Source: Methylomonas sp.
GTDB lineage: Bacteria > Pseudomonadota > Gammaproteobacteria > Methylococcales > Methylomonadaceae
Direction of reading: 5' to 3'
Assembly: GCA_002928965.1 (NCBI GenBank)
Contig: PERU01000003.1
Location: 97,990 to 161,989 of the forward strand
Length of the DNA: 64,000 nucleotides
Part shown: positions 50,711 to 60,681 of the stretch, one piece after another
Layout of the letters: the number at the start of each line of letters is the position of its first letter
How positions within the stretch are numbered: position 1 is the stretch's first letter
The notes under the pieces: model-generated
The model's input: only the letters and a program-made list of their open reading frames with translations
What the model was told of the DNA's origin: nothing
Databases searched by the model: none
Position numbers and translations under genes: made by a program

Positions 50711-50989
50711 AGTTGTTCGGGACGGTATTTTTGACGAATTCCAAACGAACAACACTGGATACATTATTGGTAAACCCACTGCCAATGAATCCATGGATTG
50801 ATCATCAGAACCTTAACCGGGCTTTCTGAAATGGCATTAGCTGTCGTCAGGCTATAAGTTTGAGGCAATGTACCATCCACAGGGGGCAGCAACCATTAAT
50901 TTAGCTTGATCAAAAAACTCAGACCTGGGTTGAGCGATTGCGAACCCAGCTTTTATTGGCAATCAAAAACTAGAGTTACCAATATCCTT

Positions 50990-51814
50990 GTGAAACGCTT
51001 CCTGCTGCTCCTCCTCTCCATCTGGAAACAACAACTCAAGTTATACGTGCTGGCCGCTTGGGTCGGTGCTGGCATCGGCATTTTTCTGCTGGCACCCAGT
51101 TACGATTACATCAGTTCTCGTGAACGCAATGCCGATCCGTTGTCTTCTCTTGAATTTGTGTTTACCCAATTCAACGAGGTGATGACCGGACAAATCAATC
51201 AGAACAACATCATCCTTTTTTATGCCGAAATGGGTGCAGTCCTGGGTGTTTTATCGCTGCTACTTTATAAAATGCTGCACCGGCGTCTGATGGATCTGGA
51301 TGCTTTAAAAGTCGAGTTAAAAAAAGAACTGCCCGCCATTATTCGCCAAGGTGAAGGTCCGTTAATTGAGTTCAAATCTTCTTTGCGTTGGGATATGCAG
51401 GAGGATAGGGTTAATCGCGCACTGGAAGGCGTCGTGATGAAAACCCTGGCCGGCTTTTTTAACAGTCACATCGGTGGCACATTATTGATTGGTGTGCGAG
51501 ATGACGGCGAGGTCATCGGTCTGGAAAAAGATTATCAAACCTTGAAAAAACCGGATCAAGATGGTTTTGAACAAACCCTGATTTCCGCCATTTCCAACAA
51601 TCTGGGTGCCGATCTTTGCACCTATGTACATATATTGTTTCATGTTATCGACAACAAAGACGTTTGCCGGGTTATTATTACCCCTGCCAATAGGCCTGTA
51701 TTTTTAACTCAAGCCAATACACCCAAATTTTTTGTCCGCACCGGTGGCGGCACCCGAGATTTGAATATTCAGGAAGCACTGGAATATGTCGCCGGGCGCT
51801 GGAAAAATTCCTGA
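50990..51814 (+). CDS. Membrane-anchored AlbA_2 (Schlafen-like) domain protein
   Basis: A 274-residue protein with two N-terminal transmembrane helices (about residues 18-38, VLAAWVGAGIGIFLLAP, and 80-100, MGAVLGVLSLLLYKML). A cytoplasmic AlbA_2 domain follows, with EGPLIEFKSSLRW, LAGFFNSHIGGTLLIGVRDDGEVIGLEKDY and FFVRTGGGTRDLN. AlbA_2 domains (PF04326) bind nucleic acid or ATP and are often linked to a C-terminal helicase or HTH part, which is missing here. The GTG at 50990 is preferred. The frame also opens at a TTG at 50906. Role unknown. Confidence 0.85.
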   Translation: MKRFLLLLLSIWKQQLKLYVLAAWVGAGIGIFLLAPSYDYISSRERNADPLSSLEFVFTQFNEVMTGQINQNNIILFYAEMGAVLGVLSLLLYKMLHRRLMDLDALKVELKKELPAIIRQGEGPLIEFKSSLRWDMQEDRVNRALEGVVMKTLAGFFNSHIGGTLLIGVRDDGEVIGLEKDYQTLKKPDQDGFEQTLISAISNNLGADLCTYVHILFHVIDNKDVCRVIITPANRPVFLTQANTPKFFVRTGGGTRDLNIQEALEYVAGRWKNS

Positions 51815-51855
51815 GTGAATTGATGCCGGCACAGCTGTAAAACATCACAATAACA

Positions 51856-54087
51856 ATGAACATATCGTCTAACACCCAGCTCAAGCCATTCATTTCACCA
51901 GTCTTTTTGTTTGCAGGCACTTTATTCATCAGTGCGCTGCTGATGTTCGTTCTGCAGCCGATGTTCGGCAAGCTATTACTGCCGCTACTGGGCGGCACGC
52001 CAGCGGTATGGAATACCTGTATGGTGTTTTATCAAGCTGTGCTGTTTGGCGGCTATTGGTATGCACACTGGTTGACGACACGTGCCGCTGGACAACGACA
52101 GATTCAAATCCATACCGCATTATTGATATTCAGTGTATTTGCCTTACCTGTTGCCCTACCCCCCGATGCTCATCCCCCCACAGAAGGCAACCCTACTATC
52201 TGGTTGATCTGGACTTTGTTTTTAGCTATTGGATTGCCGTTTTTTGTGGTGTCCACCACTGCACCTTTATTACAGAAATGGTTTTCGCAAATCGGTCATC
52301 GCAGTAGTGCCGACCCTTATTATTTATACGCAGCTAGCAATGCCGGCAGTTTGCTGTCATTGCTCAGTTATCCCTTTTTCATAGAACCGAATATCGGACT
52401 GGCCCATCAACGGCTGTTTTGGAGCCTGGGTTACGGCGTGTTGTGCATACTCATCCTGGTGTGTGCGATAGCGCTTTGGCGTAGCCAAACCGATTGCAAC
52501 CAAAGCGCAGAGCCTGTTGACGACGAAGCTATGCCAGCACCCACACCCTTGCAACAATTACACTGGTTGGCACTGGCTTTTGTACCCTCAAGCCTTTTAC
52601 TGGGGTTGACACAATACATCAGCACCGACATTGCGGCAGTTCCCTTGTTATGGATACTGCCACTGACATTGTATTTACTGACGTTTATTGTGGTGTTTTC
52701 CAAATGGGCTGATCAGGCTCATCCCGTAATGGTTGGCGCACAGCCAGCCGTTTTATTGATTTTTCTGGCTTACTCATTTATTAATCCTGCGGTATTACCC
52801 TATTGGCTGGATTTAATATTGCATTGTCTGGCGTTCTTTTTGGCTGTCATGGTTTGCCATGGCGAATTAGCCAAACACCGACCACATCCGCACTATTTAA
52901 CCCGTTTTTATTTGGTCATGTCGTTTGCCGGCATGCTCGGCGGTTTGTTCAATACCTTCGTGGCACCGTTTATCTTTAATGCAGTCTACGAATATCCCAT
53001 CATGATCGTAGCAGCTTTGTTGCTGCGTCCCGGTTTTTTCGCGGGTAAATGGTTTTTGCAGCCAATTTTCCCCTTGTTGATTTTGGTATTGGGCTTGGTG
53101 ATTTATGTCAGCAGCGAAGCCCTGTTCGATTATCTGGACATCATTGGCGGCGCTTTGATTTTATTGGCCGGCCTGACCTATTCCGTCCGCCATAGCCCGT
53201 TAGGCTTGGGCTTGTTGACCGCAGTCATTCTGATCTTCACGTTGGGCTTGCATAGTCTGGCATCCAGCACGCTGTATCAGGAGCGAACATTTTTTGGGGT
53301 GTTATCCGTGCGTGAAACGGTGATTGCCGATGAAAATCAACGCCCTGAAAAAGTCCATGAGTTGTACCACGGCACCACCAAACACGGTGCAGAGCGTCTG
53401 ACGCCGGCCAATATCACCACTCCGCTCACCTACTATAGTCGCCCCGGTCCTATCGGTCAGTTGTTCAACGAATATGATGCGGAAAATACTGACTGGCGTA
53501 TCGGTGCAGTCGGGCTCGGTGCCGGTGCCTTGGCCTGCTACCACAAAGAGGGTCAACACTGGCGCTTTTACGAAATAGACCCGCTGGTGGTACAGGTAGC
53601 AAAAGACTCAAATTGGTTTCATTATCTGGACCGTTGTAATCCCAAAGCCGAAATGGTGATCGGAGACGCACGCTTGTCACTGATGCAGGAAGCCGATAAA
53701 AGCTTTGATTTGTTGATTATGGATGCCTTCAGCTCAGATGCCGTGCCCACGCATTTATTAACCCGTGAAGCCATGCAGTTATACTTCAGCAAACTGAAAG
53801 ATGACGGCATGCTGGCGTTTCATATCACCAACCGTCATCTGGCCTTGAAGAAGGTATTGGCAGATCATTTGGAAACTTTACAATTATCGGGTCTGTTGCA
53901 GGAATTTAAACCTGAAAATGAAGTCCCACTGGTGGTTGCCACCGACTGGGTGGTAATCAGCAAACAGCCACAACGCCTGGAGCGGTTGCGGCAAAGTCGG
54001 ATTGGTCACTGGCAAAAACTGCCCATTACCTTTGGTTTAAAGCCTTGGACTGATGACTTTACTCATATCACAGGAATCTGGAAATAG
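51856..54087 (+). CDS. Fused MFS-like / spermidine synthase-like membrane protein
   Basis: A 743-residue protein. The first 500 residues make about twelve or more transmembrane helices, including LFISALLMFVLQPMFGKLLLPLLGG. The last 230 form a Rossmann-fold domain like spermidine synthase: IGAVGLGAGALACYH, HWRFYEIDPLVVQVAK, VIGDARLSLMQEADKSFDLLIMDAFSSDAVPTHLLTREAM. Such fused proteins are common in proteobacteria, and no substrate has been proven. It need not be an aminopropyltransferase, since the fold also serves other SAM-related reactions. lpxD follows after 8 bases. Confidence 0.85.
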   Translation: MNISSNTQLKPFISPVFLFAGTLFISALLMFVLQPMFGKLLLPLLGGTPAVWNTCMVFYQAVLFGGYWYAHWLTTRAAGQRQIQIHTALLIFSVFALPVALPPDAHPPTEGNPTIWLIWTLFLAIGLPFFVVSTTAPLLQKWFSQIGHRSSADPYYLYAASNAGSLLSLLSYPFFIEPNIGLAHQRLFWSLGYGVLCILILVCAIALWRSQTDCNQSAEPVDDEAMPAPTPLQQLHWLALAFVPSSLLLGLTQYISTDIAAVPLLWILPLTLYLLTFIVVFSKWADQAHPVMVGAQPAVLLIFLAYSFINPAVLPYWLDLILHCLAFFLAVMVCHGELAKHRPHPHYLTRFYLVMSFAGMLGGLFNTFVAPFIFNAVYEYPIMIVAALLLRPGFFAGKWFLQPIFPLLILVLGLVIYVSSEALFDYLDIIGGALILLAGLTYSVRHSPLGLGLLTAVILIFTLGLHSLASSTLYQERTFFGVLSVRETVIADENQRPEKVHELYHGTTKHGAERLTPANITTPLTYYSRPGPIGQLFNEYDAENTDWRIGAVGLGAGALACYHKEGQHWRFYEIDPLVVQVAKDSNWFHYLDRCNPKAEMVIGDARLSLMQEADKSFDLLIMDAFSSDAVPTHLLTREAMQLYFSKLKDDGMLAFHITNRHLALKKVLADHLETLQLSGLLQEFKPENEVPLVVATDWVVISKQPQRLERLRQSRIGHWQKLPITFGLKPWTDDFTHITGIWK

Positions 54088-54095
54088 GAAACAGC

Positions 54096-55124
54096 ATGCT
54101 AATTAAGGAACTTGCCAAACTCTGCAATGCCCAGCCTCAGGGCGGTGATTTGTCCGTTACTATTCAATCAGCAGCAGACATCATGACTGCACACGCTCAT
54201 CAAGTCACCGTACTGAGCGATGGCAAATATAAAAAATACCTGAAACACTGCAAAGCCTCGGCTTGCTTTATTGCCGAAGCATTGATTGATGAAGAAGTTC
54301 CCAGCGAATTAACCTTGCTAATTTGTAACGACCCTGAAATCAGCTTTTTGCATGCAGTAAAAGCCCTGCACCCAGAGCCGCACCTGAAAAGACAAGTATC
54401 TGAGCATGCCGTATTGGCGGACACGTCTACGCTGGGATTCGACACTCACGTTGGTCCGTTTGCCACCATCGGACAATATAGCAGCGTCGGCGATAGCAGC
54501 ACCATTGAGTCCAGCGTGCATATTGGCAACCATGTCGCAATTGGCAAAAACTGCCGGATTCATCCTAACGTGGTGATTTACGATAACAGCGTGATTGGAA
54601 ACAACGTCATCATTCATTCCGGTGCGATTATAGGTGCCGATGGTTTCGGTTATAAATATCGTGATAATCAGCATATTAAAGTGCCGCATGTGGGCAATGT
54701 CGTCATTGAAGATCACGTCGAAATTGGTGCCAACACCTGCATCGACCGCGGCGCGTTAGGCTCTACCCGGATTGGTTTGGGCAGCAAAATCGACAACTTG
54801 GTGCAACTGGGCCATAACAACGTGGTAGGCAAAAATGTGATCATTTGCGGACAATGCGGCATTTCCGGCTCTTGCACCATTGAAGATGGCGCAGTGTTAG
54901 CTGGTAGTGTCGGTGTGGCAGACCATGTCAAAATCGGCACTCGTGCAGTGGTAATGGCGCGAAGTGGTGTATCACAAGATGTGGAACCCGGTAGCCAGGT
55001 ATGGGGCAGCCCGGCCAAAGATCGAAAACTGGCTTGGCGTGAACTGGCGGCTTTGGCCAAATTGCCTGAGCTGCTCCAAAAAATCAAAATCATTGAAAGT
55101 CGCCTGCTGAAATTAGAAAAATAA
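54096..55124 (+). CDS. lpxD: UDP-3-O-acylglucosamine N-acyltransferase
   Basis: A 342-residue lipid A enzyme that adds the N-linked acyl chain. It has an N-terminal uridine-binding domain (residues 1-100, starting MLIKELAKLCNAQP and including DGKYKKYLKHCKASACFI), a hexapeptide-repeat beta-helix (IGQYSSVGDSSTIESSVHIGNHVAIGKNC onward) and a helical tail. The catalytic His is expected in VQLGHNNVVGKN (near residue 240). LpxD is normally in the bamA-skp-lpxD-fabZ cluster, but here it is about 27 kb away, next to rpiA. That is a relocated single copy or a second homologue. Confidence 0.9.
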   Translation: MLIKELAKLCNAQPQGGDLSVTIQSAADIMTAHAHQVTVLSDGKYKKYLKHCKASACFIAEALIDEEVPSELTLLICNDPEISFLHAVKALHPEPHLKRQVSEHAVLADTSTLGFDTHVGPFATIGQYSSVGDSSTIESSVHIGNHVAIGKNCRIHPNVVIYDNSVIGNNVIIHSGAIIGADGFGYKYRDNQHIKVPHVGNVVIEDHVEIGANTCIDRGALGSTRIGLGSKIDNLVQLGHNNVVGKNVIICGQCGISGSCTIEDGAVLAGSVGVADHVKIGTRAVVMARSGVSQDVEPGSQVWGSPAKDRKLAWRELAALAKLPELLQKIKIIESRLLKLEK

Positions 55125-55152
55125 TCTTTCACCTCAAGACTGGGAGCTAACC

Positions 55153-55824
55153 ATGAACGACAAACAACGCGTCGCCGAACATGCCGCTGAAAAAATCCAA
55201 AACGGCATGCTGGTTGGCCTTGGCACTGGTTCAACAGCGAATTACTTCATCGAAGCTTTAGCCCGTCGCCACCTGCATGAAAGTTTACAAATCCAGGTGG
55301 TTGCCAGTTCGGTTGTCAGCACTATCAAAGCCAAACAATTAGGCTTGCCATTACGCAGTATGGAACATGTTGCCGAGTTGGATGTGTATGTGGACGGTGC
55401 CGATGAAGTTGCACCCGACTTGACTTTATTGAAAGGCCGTGGCGCTGATCTGGTGCGGGAAAAATTGCTTGCCAAGGCTAGTGCTGCGTTTTGGGTGTTA
55501 ATAGACAACAGCAAAACTGTCGAGCATATCGGCCAGAACTTTCCCATACCTATTGAAGTGATGCCGTTCGCTTGGCAACTGGTACAAAACAGCTTGTCTG
55601 CAATGGGTGGCCAAGGCCAACTGCGAAAAAATGGCGACGGTTTATTTGTGACCTCTTACGGTAGTCTGGTGTTGGACACTGCTTTCGATAAACAGATTGA
55701 CGGCAAGCGTTTGAACGCCGAACTCAATGACATACCCGGCATCGTGGAGCATGGCATTTTTGCCCAGCTAGCTACAGCGGTATTTTGCAGTCATGAAGGT
55801 GTGCTTGCAGAAAAAACGGTTTGA
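55153..55824 (+). CDS. rpiA: Ribose-5-phosphate isomerase A
   Basis: A 223-residue pentose phosphate pathway enzyme that interconverts ribose-5-P and ribulose-5-P. Conserved parts are GLGTGSTANYFIEAL (phosphate-binding), VDGADEVAPDLTLLKGRGADLVREKLLAKAS and PIPIEVMPFAW-type sequence (here IPIEVMPFAW). Length is that of RpiA (219-230). In a methylotroph it would also support the ribulose monophosphate cycle, an inference from lineage. A good ribosome site (GGGAG) precedes the start. Confidence 0.95.
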   Translation: MNDKQRVAEHAAEKIQNGMLVGLGTGSTANYFIEALARRHLHESLQIQVVASSVVSTIKAKQLGLPLRSMEHVAELDVYVDGADEVAPDLTLLKGRGADLVREKLLAKASAAFWVLIDNSKTVEHIGQNFPIPIEVMPFAWQLVQNSLSAMGGQGQLRKNGDGLFVTSYGSLVLDTAFDKQIDGKRLNAELNDIPGIVEHGIFAQLATAVFCSHEGVLAEKTV

Positions 55825-56074
55825 TAGGCTTTAGGCCACTCATTCCGGCATACCTTCTGAGACGGCAGCGGGCGATCGGGGCCGAAAACCGAATAACGGA
55901 CAAGGCTCTGTTCGCCGCCCGCTCGCCTTGGCTCCTGGATCCAGGCAATCTCTGCCAAGAAGACGATTTTTGACATAGCTCAACCAGCATTATAATCAGC
56001 TGCTACGTTATAGCTGGGCGATGTTCTCACGCATGTATTTATTCCCTATCTGCTAATTCTGCAACTGACTTGGA

Positions 56075-57502
56075 TTACTTCCAACCGCCGCCCAAGGCCT
56101 TGTAAATAGTGATGGTAGCCATGCGCTGCCGTTTGGTGACATTGATCAATTCCAAACTGGATTGCAATGCACTTTGTTGGGCAATGAGCACTTCTAAATA
56201 GCTGGCCCTGGTGGCTTTATAAAGCTCGTTGGCTGAATCCACCGATTGTTTCAAGGCTTCGCTTTGTTGCTTCTTCAGTGCACTGACTTGCTGCAAACGC
56301 TTAATGCTGGACAGCTGATTGGCCACCTCGACGTAGGCATTCAGAATGGTTTTTTGGTAACGATACATGGCCGCCAACTGACTGGCTTGCGCAGAATTGA
56401 AAGCTGCTTCCAACGATTTCATGTTGATAATCGGTGCAACCAGGGTACCGGCCAACGAATACGCCAAGGAGGCAGGTGAGGTAAATAAAAATTCCGGATT
56501 GAACGCCTGAAAACCCAGACTGGCAGTAATATTGAAGTTGGGGTAAAACGCTGCCTTGGCTGCCTTCAAGTCGAATTTGCTGGCCTCGACCTGAAACTCC
56601 GCTTCACGAATATCCGGTCGATTGCTTAATAACTGTGATGGAATCCCCGATAAAATCACTTGCGGACCCGCATCGTAGAACACGTTTTTCGCCCGTTCTA
56701 TTGGTTGAGGATAGCGGCCCAACAAAAAGTTGATCTGATTTTCGGCTTCGCTGATCTGTTGCAGCACTTGGTTTTCCAGTACCTGCGTTTCCAGCAATTG
56801 GGCGCGGAATTGTTGAACCGCCAGTTCATTGGCTCTGCCGGCTTCTTTCTGCAGCTTGATGATCTCCAAGGCTTCCTGTTGTTTCTGGATGGTCTGCCGG
56901 ACAATATCCAGTTCATGATCCAAAGCCAACAGTTCGTTGTAATAAATGGCCACATCGGCCACCAGATTCGAGATGACGAAATTGGTAGCTTCAATGCTGG
57001 CAAGATAGTTTGAAACCGCCGATTTGCGCTGATTTTCCAGTTTGCCCCAAACATCGATCTCCCAAGACGACTGCAAGCCCAAATAAATATCCGTTAAATT
57101 TTCGGGCACGATTTGACCGGGTCTGATTTCGGTTGACGCATTACCAGCACCATCCATGGTGTACAGCCCAAATTTACGCACACCCCCACCCACATTCAAA
57201 CTGACTTGCGGCAGCATCGCTGCATTAGCCAATTTTATGCTGGAGCGTGACGACTCAATGCGCTGCAAAGCGATTTGCAGGTCGGGATTATTGTTGATGG
57301 CGGTATCGATCAGTTTTAACAACAGCAGGTCGCTAAAGTATTGCCGCCAGTCGATGTTGGCTATGCTAGTACTGTCAGACTTATCTGGAAAACTGGCCGG
57401 CATGGGTAGTTGTGGAATTGACAGATCGGTATTGAGAGAGCAACCGTTTAAAACAGATGACAATACAGAAACGGCAACGCCGCAATAAATTTTACGCTTC
57501 AT
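56075..57502 (-). CDS. Outer membrane efflux lipoprotein (OprM/NodT family)
   Basis: A 475-residue TolC-like channel. The lipobox SVLNGC (Cys21) follows the signal peptide, which gives an outer-membrane lipoprotein of the NodT/OprM type. The two coiled-coil/barrel repeats are seen as QIALQRIESSRSSIKLANAAMLPQVSLNVG and DIREAEFQVEASKFDLKAAKAAFYPNFNITASLG. It is the last gene of the RND operon, 6 bases after the pump gene. Confidence 0.93.
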   Translation of the reverse strand: MKRKIYCGVAVSVLSSVLNGCSLNTDLSIPQLPMPASFPDKSDSTSIANIDWRQYFSDLLLLKLIDTAINNNPDLQIALQRIESSRSSIKLANAAMLPQVSLNVGGGVRKFGLYTMDGAGNASTEIRPGQIVPENLTDIYLGLQSSWEIDVWGKLENQRKSAVSNYLASIEATNFVISNLVADVAIYYNELLALDHELDIVRQTIQKQQEALEIIKLQKEAGRANELAVQQFRAQLLETQVLENQVLQQISEAENQINFLLGRYPQPIERAKNVFYDAGPQVILSGIPSQLLSNRPDIREAEFQVEASKFDLKAAKAAFYPNFNITASLGFQAFNPEFLFTSPASLAYSLAGTLVAPIINMKSLEAAFNSAQASQLAAMYRYQKTILNAYVEVANQLSSIKRLQQVSALKKQQSEALKQSVDSANELYKATRASYLEVLIAQQSALQSSLELINVTKRQRMATITIYKALGGGWK

Positions 57503-57508
57503 TAAGGA

Positions 57509-60500
57509 TCAAATCGTTTCAGTAAAGGGGGCTTTTTCTTTTTCACCATTGCTGCGATGCTTGTCTGCAATGCTGGCAAAAGTCACATATAACCCCGGAA
57601 TGACAATGACGCCGAAGATAGTGCCGAATATCATGCCGCCAGCCGCCGCCGAGCCCAGGGTGTTATTACCGATCTCGCCGGCACCGGACGCAAACATCAA
57701 CGGAATCAGTCCGGCGACAAAGGCAAACGAAGTCATTAAAATGGGGCGTAGTCGCAAGACAGCACCTTCGATGGCCGCCTCGAACGGCGAATTGCCTTGC
57801 TTGTGTTTCATAGCGGCAAATTCGATGATCAGGATCGCGTTTTTGCCCAAGATGCCAATCAGCATGATCATGGCGATTTGCGCGTAGATATTGTTTTCCA
57901 GACCCATCACCCAAAGCATGAACAATGCCCCAAAGATGCCGATCGGCAAGGACAGAATCACCGGCATGGGCAACAGAAAGCTTTCATATTGCGCAGCCAA
58001 TAGCAGATACACAAACAGTAGGCAAATCAGAAAGATATAAATGGCCTGATGACCGGCATTGGCCTCGTCGCGTGAAGAACCCGCCCAGTCGTAACCAAAG
58101 CCTTTCGGCAATTTTTGCGCCGCCACCTGTTTAATCGCTTCAATGGCCTGTCCGCTACTATAGCCATCGGCTGGCTGGCCATTGACCATCGCCGAAGTGT
58201 ACATGTTGTAGCGAGTTACCTGTTCAGGCCCATAGACCTTTTCGATGTATAGGAAAGCAGAAAACGGCACCATCTTGCCGGCATCGTTTTTGATATACAG
58301 CTTCAGCAAATCGTCCGGATGGGCGCGGTATTCCGGCAAGGCTTGCACCATGACCCGGTACATCTGTCCAAAGCGGATGAAATTGGTGGCGTACTCACTC
58401 CCGATCAAGGTTTGCAAGGTGTTCATGGCGTTCTCGGTAGTAACCCCCTTTTGCGCGGCCTTATCGATATCGACATGCAAAAGAAATTGCGGAAATTTGG
58501 TGTTGAACGTGGTGAAGGCATTGCTGATTTCCGGTCGCTTATTCAACTCTTCCACAAACGCGTCAGCCACTTTCTGCAAGTTTTCCAGGCTGCCGCCGGT
58601 TTTATCCAATAAACGCATTTCAAAACCACTGGAGTTTCCGAAGCCCGGCACGGGCGGCGGAGTAAAAAACTCGATGCCACCGTCTTTGATATGTTGGGTC
58701 TTTTCCTCTAGTTGCTTGATCACCTGCTTATCGGAAAGACTTCGATCCTGCCAGTCCTTCAAACTGATCAGGTTCATGCCGTATACCGCCCCGGTACCGT
58801 CCGAAAGTACGCTGAAACCGGCCAAACTGGAGACCGAGTCCACCGATACCATCTGCGAAGCGATACGCTGTACTTCGTCCACCACCTTTTCAGTCCGCTC
58901 CAGTGTGGCGCCGGACGGCGTGGTGATATTGGCATAAATCGTCCCTTGATCCTCTTGCGGAATAAACCCGGACGGCACTAGGTTGCCGACCAAGCCTGCT
59001 CCGAAGGAAAACCCTATTAATATCCCGAAGGTGATCAGTCGGCGATTGGCTATCAGCCTGATCAGGCGCTTGTAACGCTCGGCCAGTCCGTTGTACCAGC
59101 GATTGAATCCAGCGAAGAATTTTTCAAGCCCTGTTGCTTGATGTGGTTCATGGTGGTGAATGGGTTTCAGAAAAAATGCGCAAAGTGCCGGGGTGAGCGT
59201 CAACGCAGTGATACCTGACAGCACAATTGCAAACGCCATGGTCAACGAAAATTGCCGGAAGAAAATACCGGTAGAGCCTTCCATAAACGATACCGGCAAA
59301 AATACTGCCGACATCACCAGGGTGATTGCGATAATGGCCCCGCTGATGTCCCGCATGGCTTGTTCGGTTGCCCGTTTTGGGCCGATATTTCCTTGTTCCA
59401 GCTTGGCATGTACGGCTTCGATGACCACGATGGAGTCATCGATGACGATACCGATCGCCAGTACCAATGCAAACAAGGTGATCAAATTTAACGAAAAACC
59501 CATCAGATGCAGGAAGAAAAACGTGCCAATCAGCGAAACCGGCACGGTGACGACCGGAATCAGAGTGGAACGGACATCCTGTAGAAAGATGAATACCACC
59601 AGGGCCACCAATACGAAGGCTTCCAGTAAGGTTTTGATGACTTCGTGAATCGAAGCATCCAAAAATTTGGACACGTCATAGCTGAGGGTGTAGTCCATGC
59701 CGGGCGGAAACGAATCGGCCTTGATCCGCTCCATGGTTTCCTTGATATTGGCGATTACTGCCTTGGCATTGCTACCGGGCCGCTGTTTGAGCATGATGGC
59801 CGCCGACGGCTGGCCGTTTTCTTTGGAGAGTACATCGTAGTCCTGCGAATCGAAAGCAACTTCAGCCACATCTTTGAGTCTTAAAATTTCGCCATCGCTT
59901 TTACCGCTCAACACAACGTTTTCATATTCTTCCACGGTGTTGTATTTACCGGTGTATTTCAAAATGTATTGCATGGCTTGCGCGTCGCGCCCAGAGCTTT
60001 CACCGATCTTGCCCGGTGCCGCTTCGACATTGTAAGCCCGCAATTGGGCGATGACTTCGGTCGGGGAAATGTTGTACATCAGCAATTTCTCGGGCTTCAA
60101 CCACACCCGCATCGCATATTCCCGCGCCCCCATGATGTCGGCAAAACCCACGCCTTCTATACGTTTCAGTTCCCTCAGTACATTGATATCGGCAAAATTG
60201 TAAAGAAACTTTTCATCCAGGGTTGGATCCTTGCTGAGAATATTGATATACAACAGCATGCTGTTTTGGACTTTCTCGACGATAACCCCGGCCTTTATCG
60301 CTTCTTCGGGCAACTCATCCAACACCGAAGCCACCCGGTTCTGCACGTTGACCGAGGCCACTTCCGGGTCAGTGCCGGCATTAAAAATAGTCTGTATCAC
60401 GCTGACGCCGTCGTTGCCTGACACCGAAGACATATAGGCCATACCCGGCACACCATTGATGGCACGCTCAAGCGGCGTGACCACCGCTTTGACGCAGGCT

Positions 60501-60667
60501 TCGGCGTTGGCGCCGATAAATTTGGTGGTAACGGTAACTTCAGGCGGGGCGATTTCCGGAAACTGCGTGACTGAAAGCCGGGTGACCGACAGCAGACCAA
60601 TCAAAATAGTCAAAATAGCCATCACGATGGATAGCACCGGACGATGTATGAATCTAGTGGTTATCAT
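57509..60667 (-). CDS. RND multidrug efflux pump, HAE1 type
   Basis: A 1052-residue inner-membrane pump with twelve helices. HAE1 features are FIHRPVLSIVMAILTILIGLLS at the start, IGIVIDDSIVVIEAVHAKLEQG near residue 405 (the two Asp of the proton relay), FMEGSTGIFFRQF and IGILGKNAILIIEFA near residue 940 (the relay Lys). All relay residues are kept, so it should be active. Substrates are likely hydrophobic toxins or drugs but are not readable from sequence. It lies between the MFP and outer-membrane genes of one operon. Confidence 0.96.
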   Translation of the reverse strand: MITTRFIHRPVLSIVMAILTILIGLLSVTRLSVTQFPEIAPPEVTVTTKFIGANAEACVKAVVTPLERAINGVPGMAYMSSVSGNDGVSVIQTIFNAGTDPEVASVNVQNRVASVLDELPEEAIKAGVIVEKVQNSMLLYINILSKDPTLDEKFLYNFADINVLRELKRIEGVGFADIMGAREYAMRVWLKPEKLLMYNISPTEVIAQLRAYNVEAAPGKIGESSGRDAQAMQYILKYTGKYNTVEEYENVVLSGKSDGEILRLKDVAEVAFDSQDYDVLSKENGQPSAAIMLKQRPGSNAKAVIANIKETMERIKADSFPPGMDYTLSYDVSKFLDASIHEVIKTLLEAFVLVALVVFIFLQDVRSTLIPVVTVPVSLIGTFFFLHLMGFSLNLITLFALVLAIGIVIDDSIVVIEAVHAKLEQGNIGPKRATEQAMRDISGAIIAITLVMSAVFLPVSFMEGSTGIFFRQFSLTMAFAIVLSGITALTLTPALCAFFLKPIHHHEPHQATGLEKFFAGFNRWYNGLAERYKRLIRLIANRRLITFGILIGFSFGAGLVGNLVPSGFIPQEDQGTIYANITTPSGATLERTEKVVDEVQRIASQMVSVDSVSSLAGFSVLSDGTGAVYGMNLISLKDWQDRSLSDKQVIKQLEEKTQHIKDGGIEFFTPPPVPGFGNSSGFEMRLLDKTGGSLENLQKVADAFVEELNKRPEISNAFTTFNTKFPQFLLHVDIDKAAQKGVTTENAMNTLQTLIGSEYATNFIRFGQMYRVMVQALPEYRAHPDDLLKLYIKNDAGKMVPFSAFLYIEKVYGPEQVTRYNMYTSAMVNGQPADGYSSGQAIEAIKQVAAQKLPKGFGYDWAGSSRDEANAGHQAIYIFLICLLFVYLLLAAQYESFLLPMPVILSLPIGIFGALFMLWVMGLENNIYAQIAMIMLIGILGKNAILIIEFAAMKHKQGNSPFEAAIEGAVLRLRPILMTSFAFVAGLIPLMFASGAGEIGNNTLGSAAAGGMIFGTIFGVIVIPGLYVTFASIADKHRSNGEKEKAPFTETI

Positions 60668-60681
60668 CTGATATAGCTCGG

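Larger units (their letters stand above)
50564..50989. other. Intergenic region between ilvD and AlbA_2 gene, with repeats
   Basis: No gene is supported. The first 150 bases hold two inverted-repeat elements (separate entries). A minus-strand open frame of 43 codons at 50764-50895 has no good start or ribosome site. A plus-strand extension of the AlbA_2 frame runs up to a TTG at 50906 and is not favoured. Confidence 0.6.

Noticed and set aside
50540..50794. 84-codon minus-strand frame across the ilvD end and the inverted repeat
   Set aside because: It runs antisense over the ilvD 3' end and the palindrome, so its residues follow from the repeat. It has no ribosome site.
50764..50895. 43-codon minus-strand open frame in the ilvD-AlbA_2 gap
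   Set aside because: It has no ATG start and no ribosome site, and this length is expected by chance.
55772..55990. Two overlapping minus-strand frames between rpiA and the efflux operon
   Set aside because: They run antisense over the rpiA end and a GC-rich segment with partial inverted repeats. No protein family was recognised.
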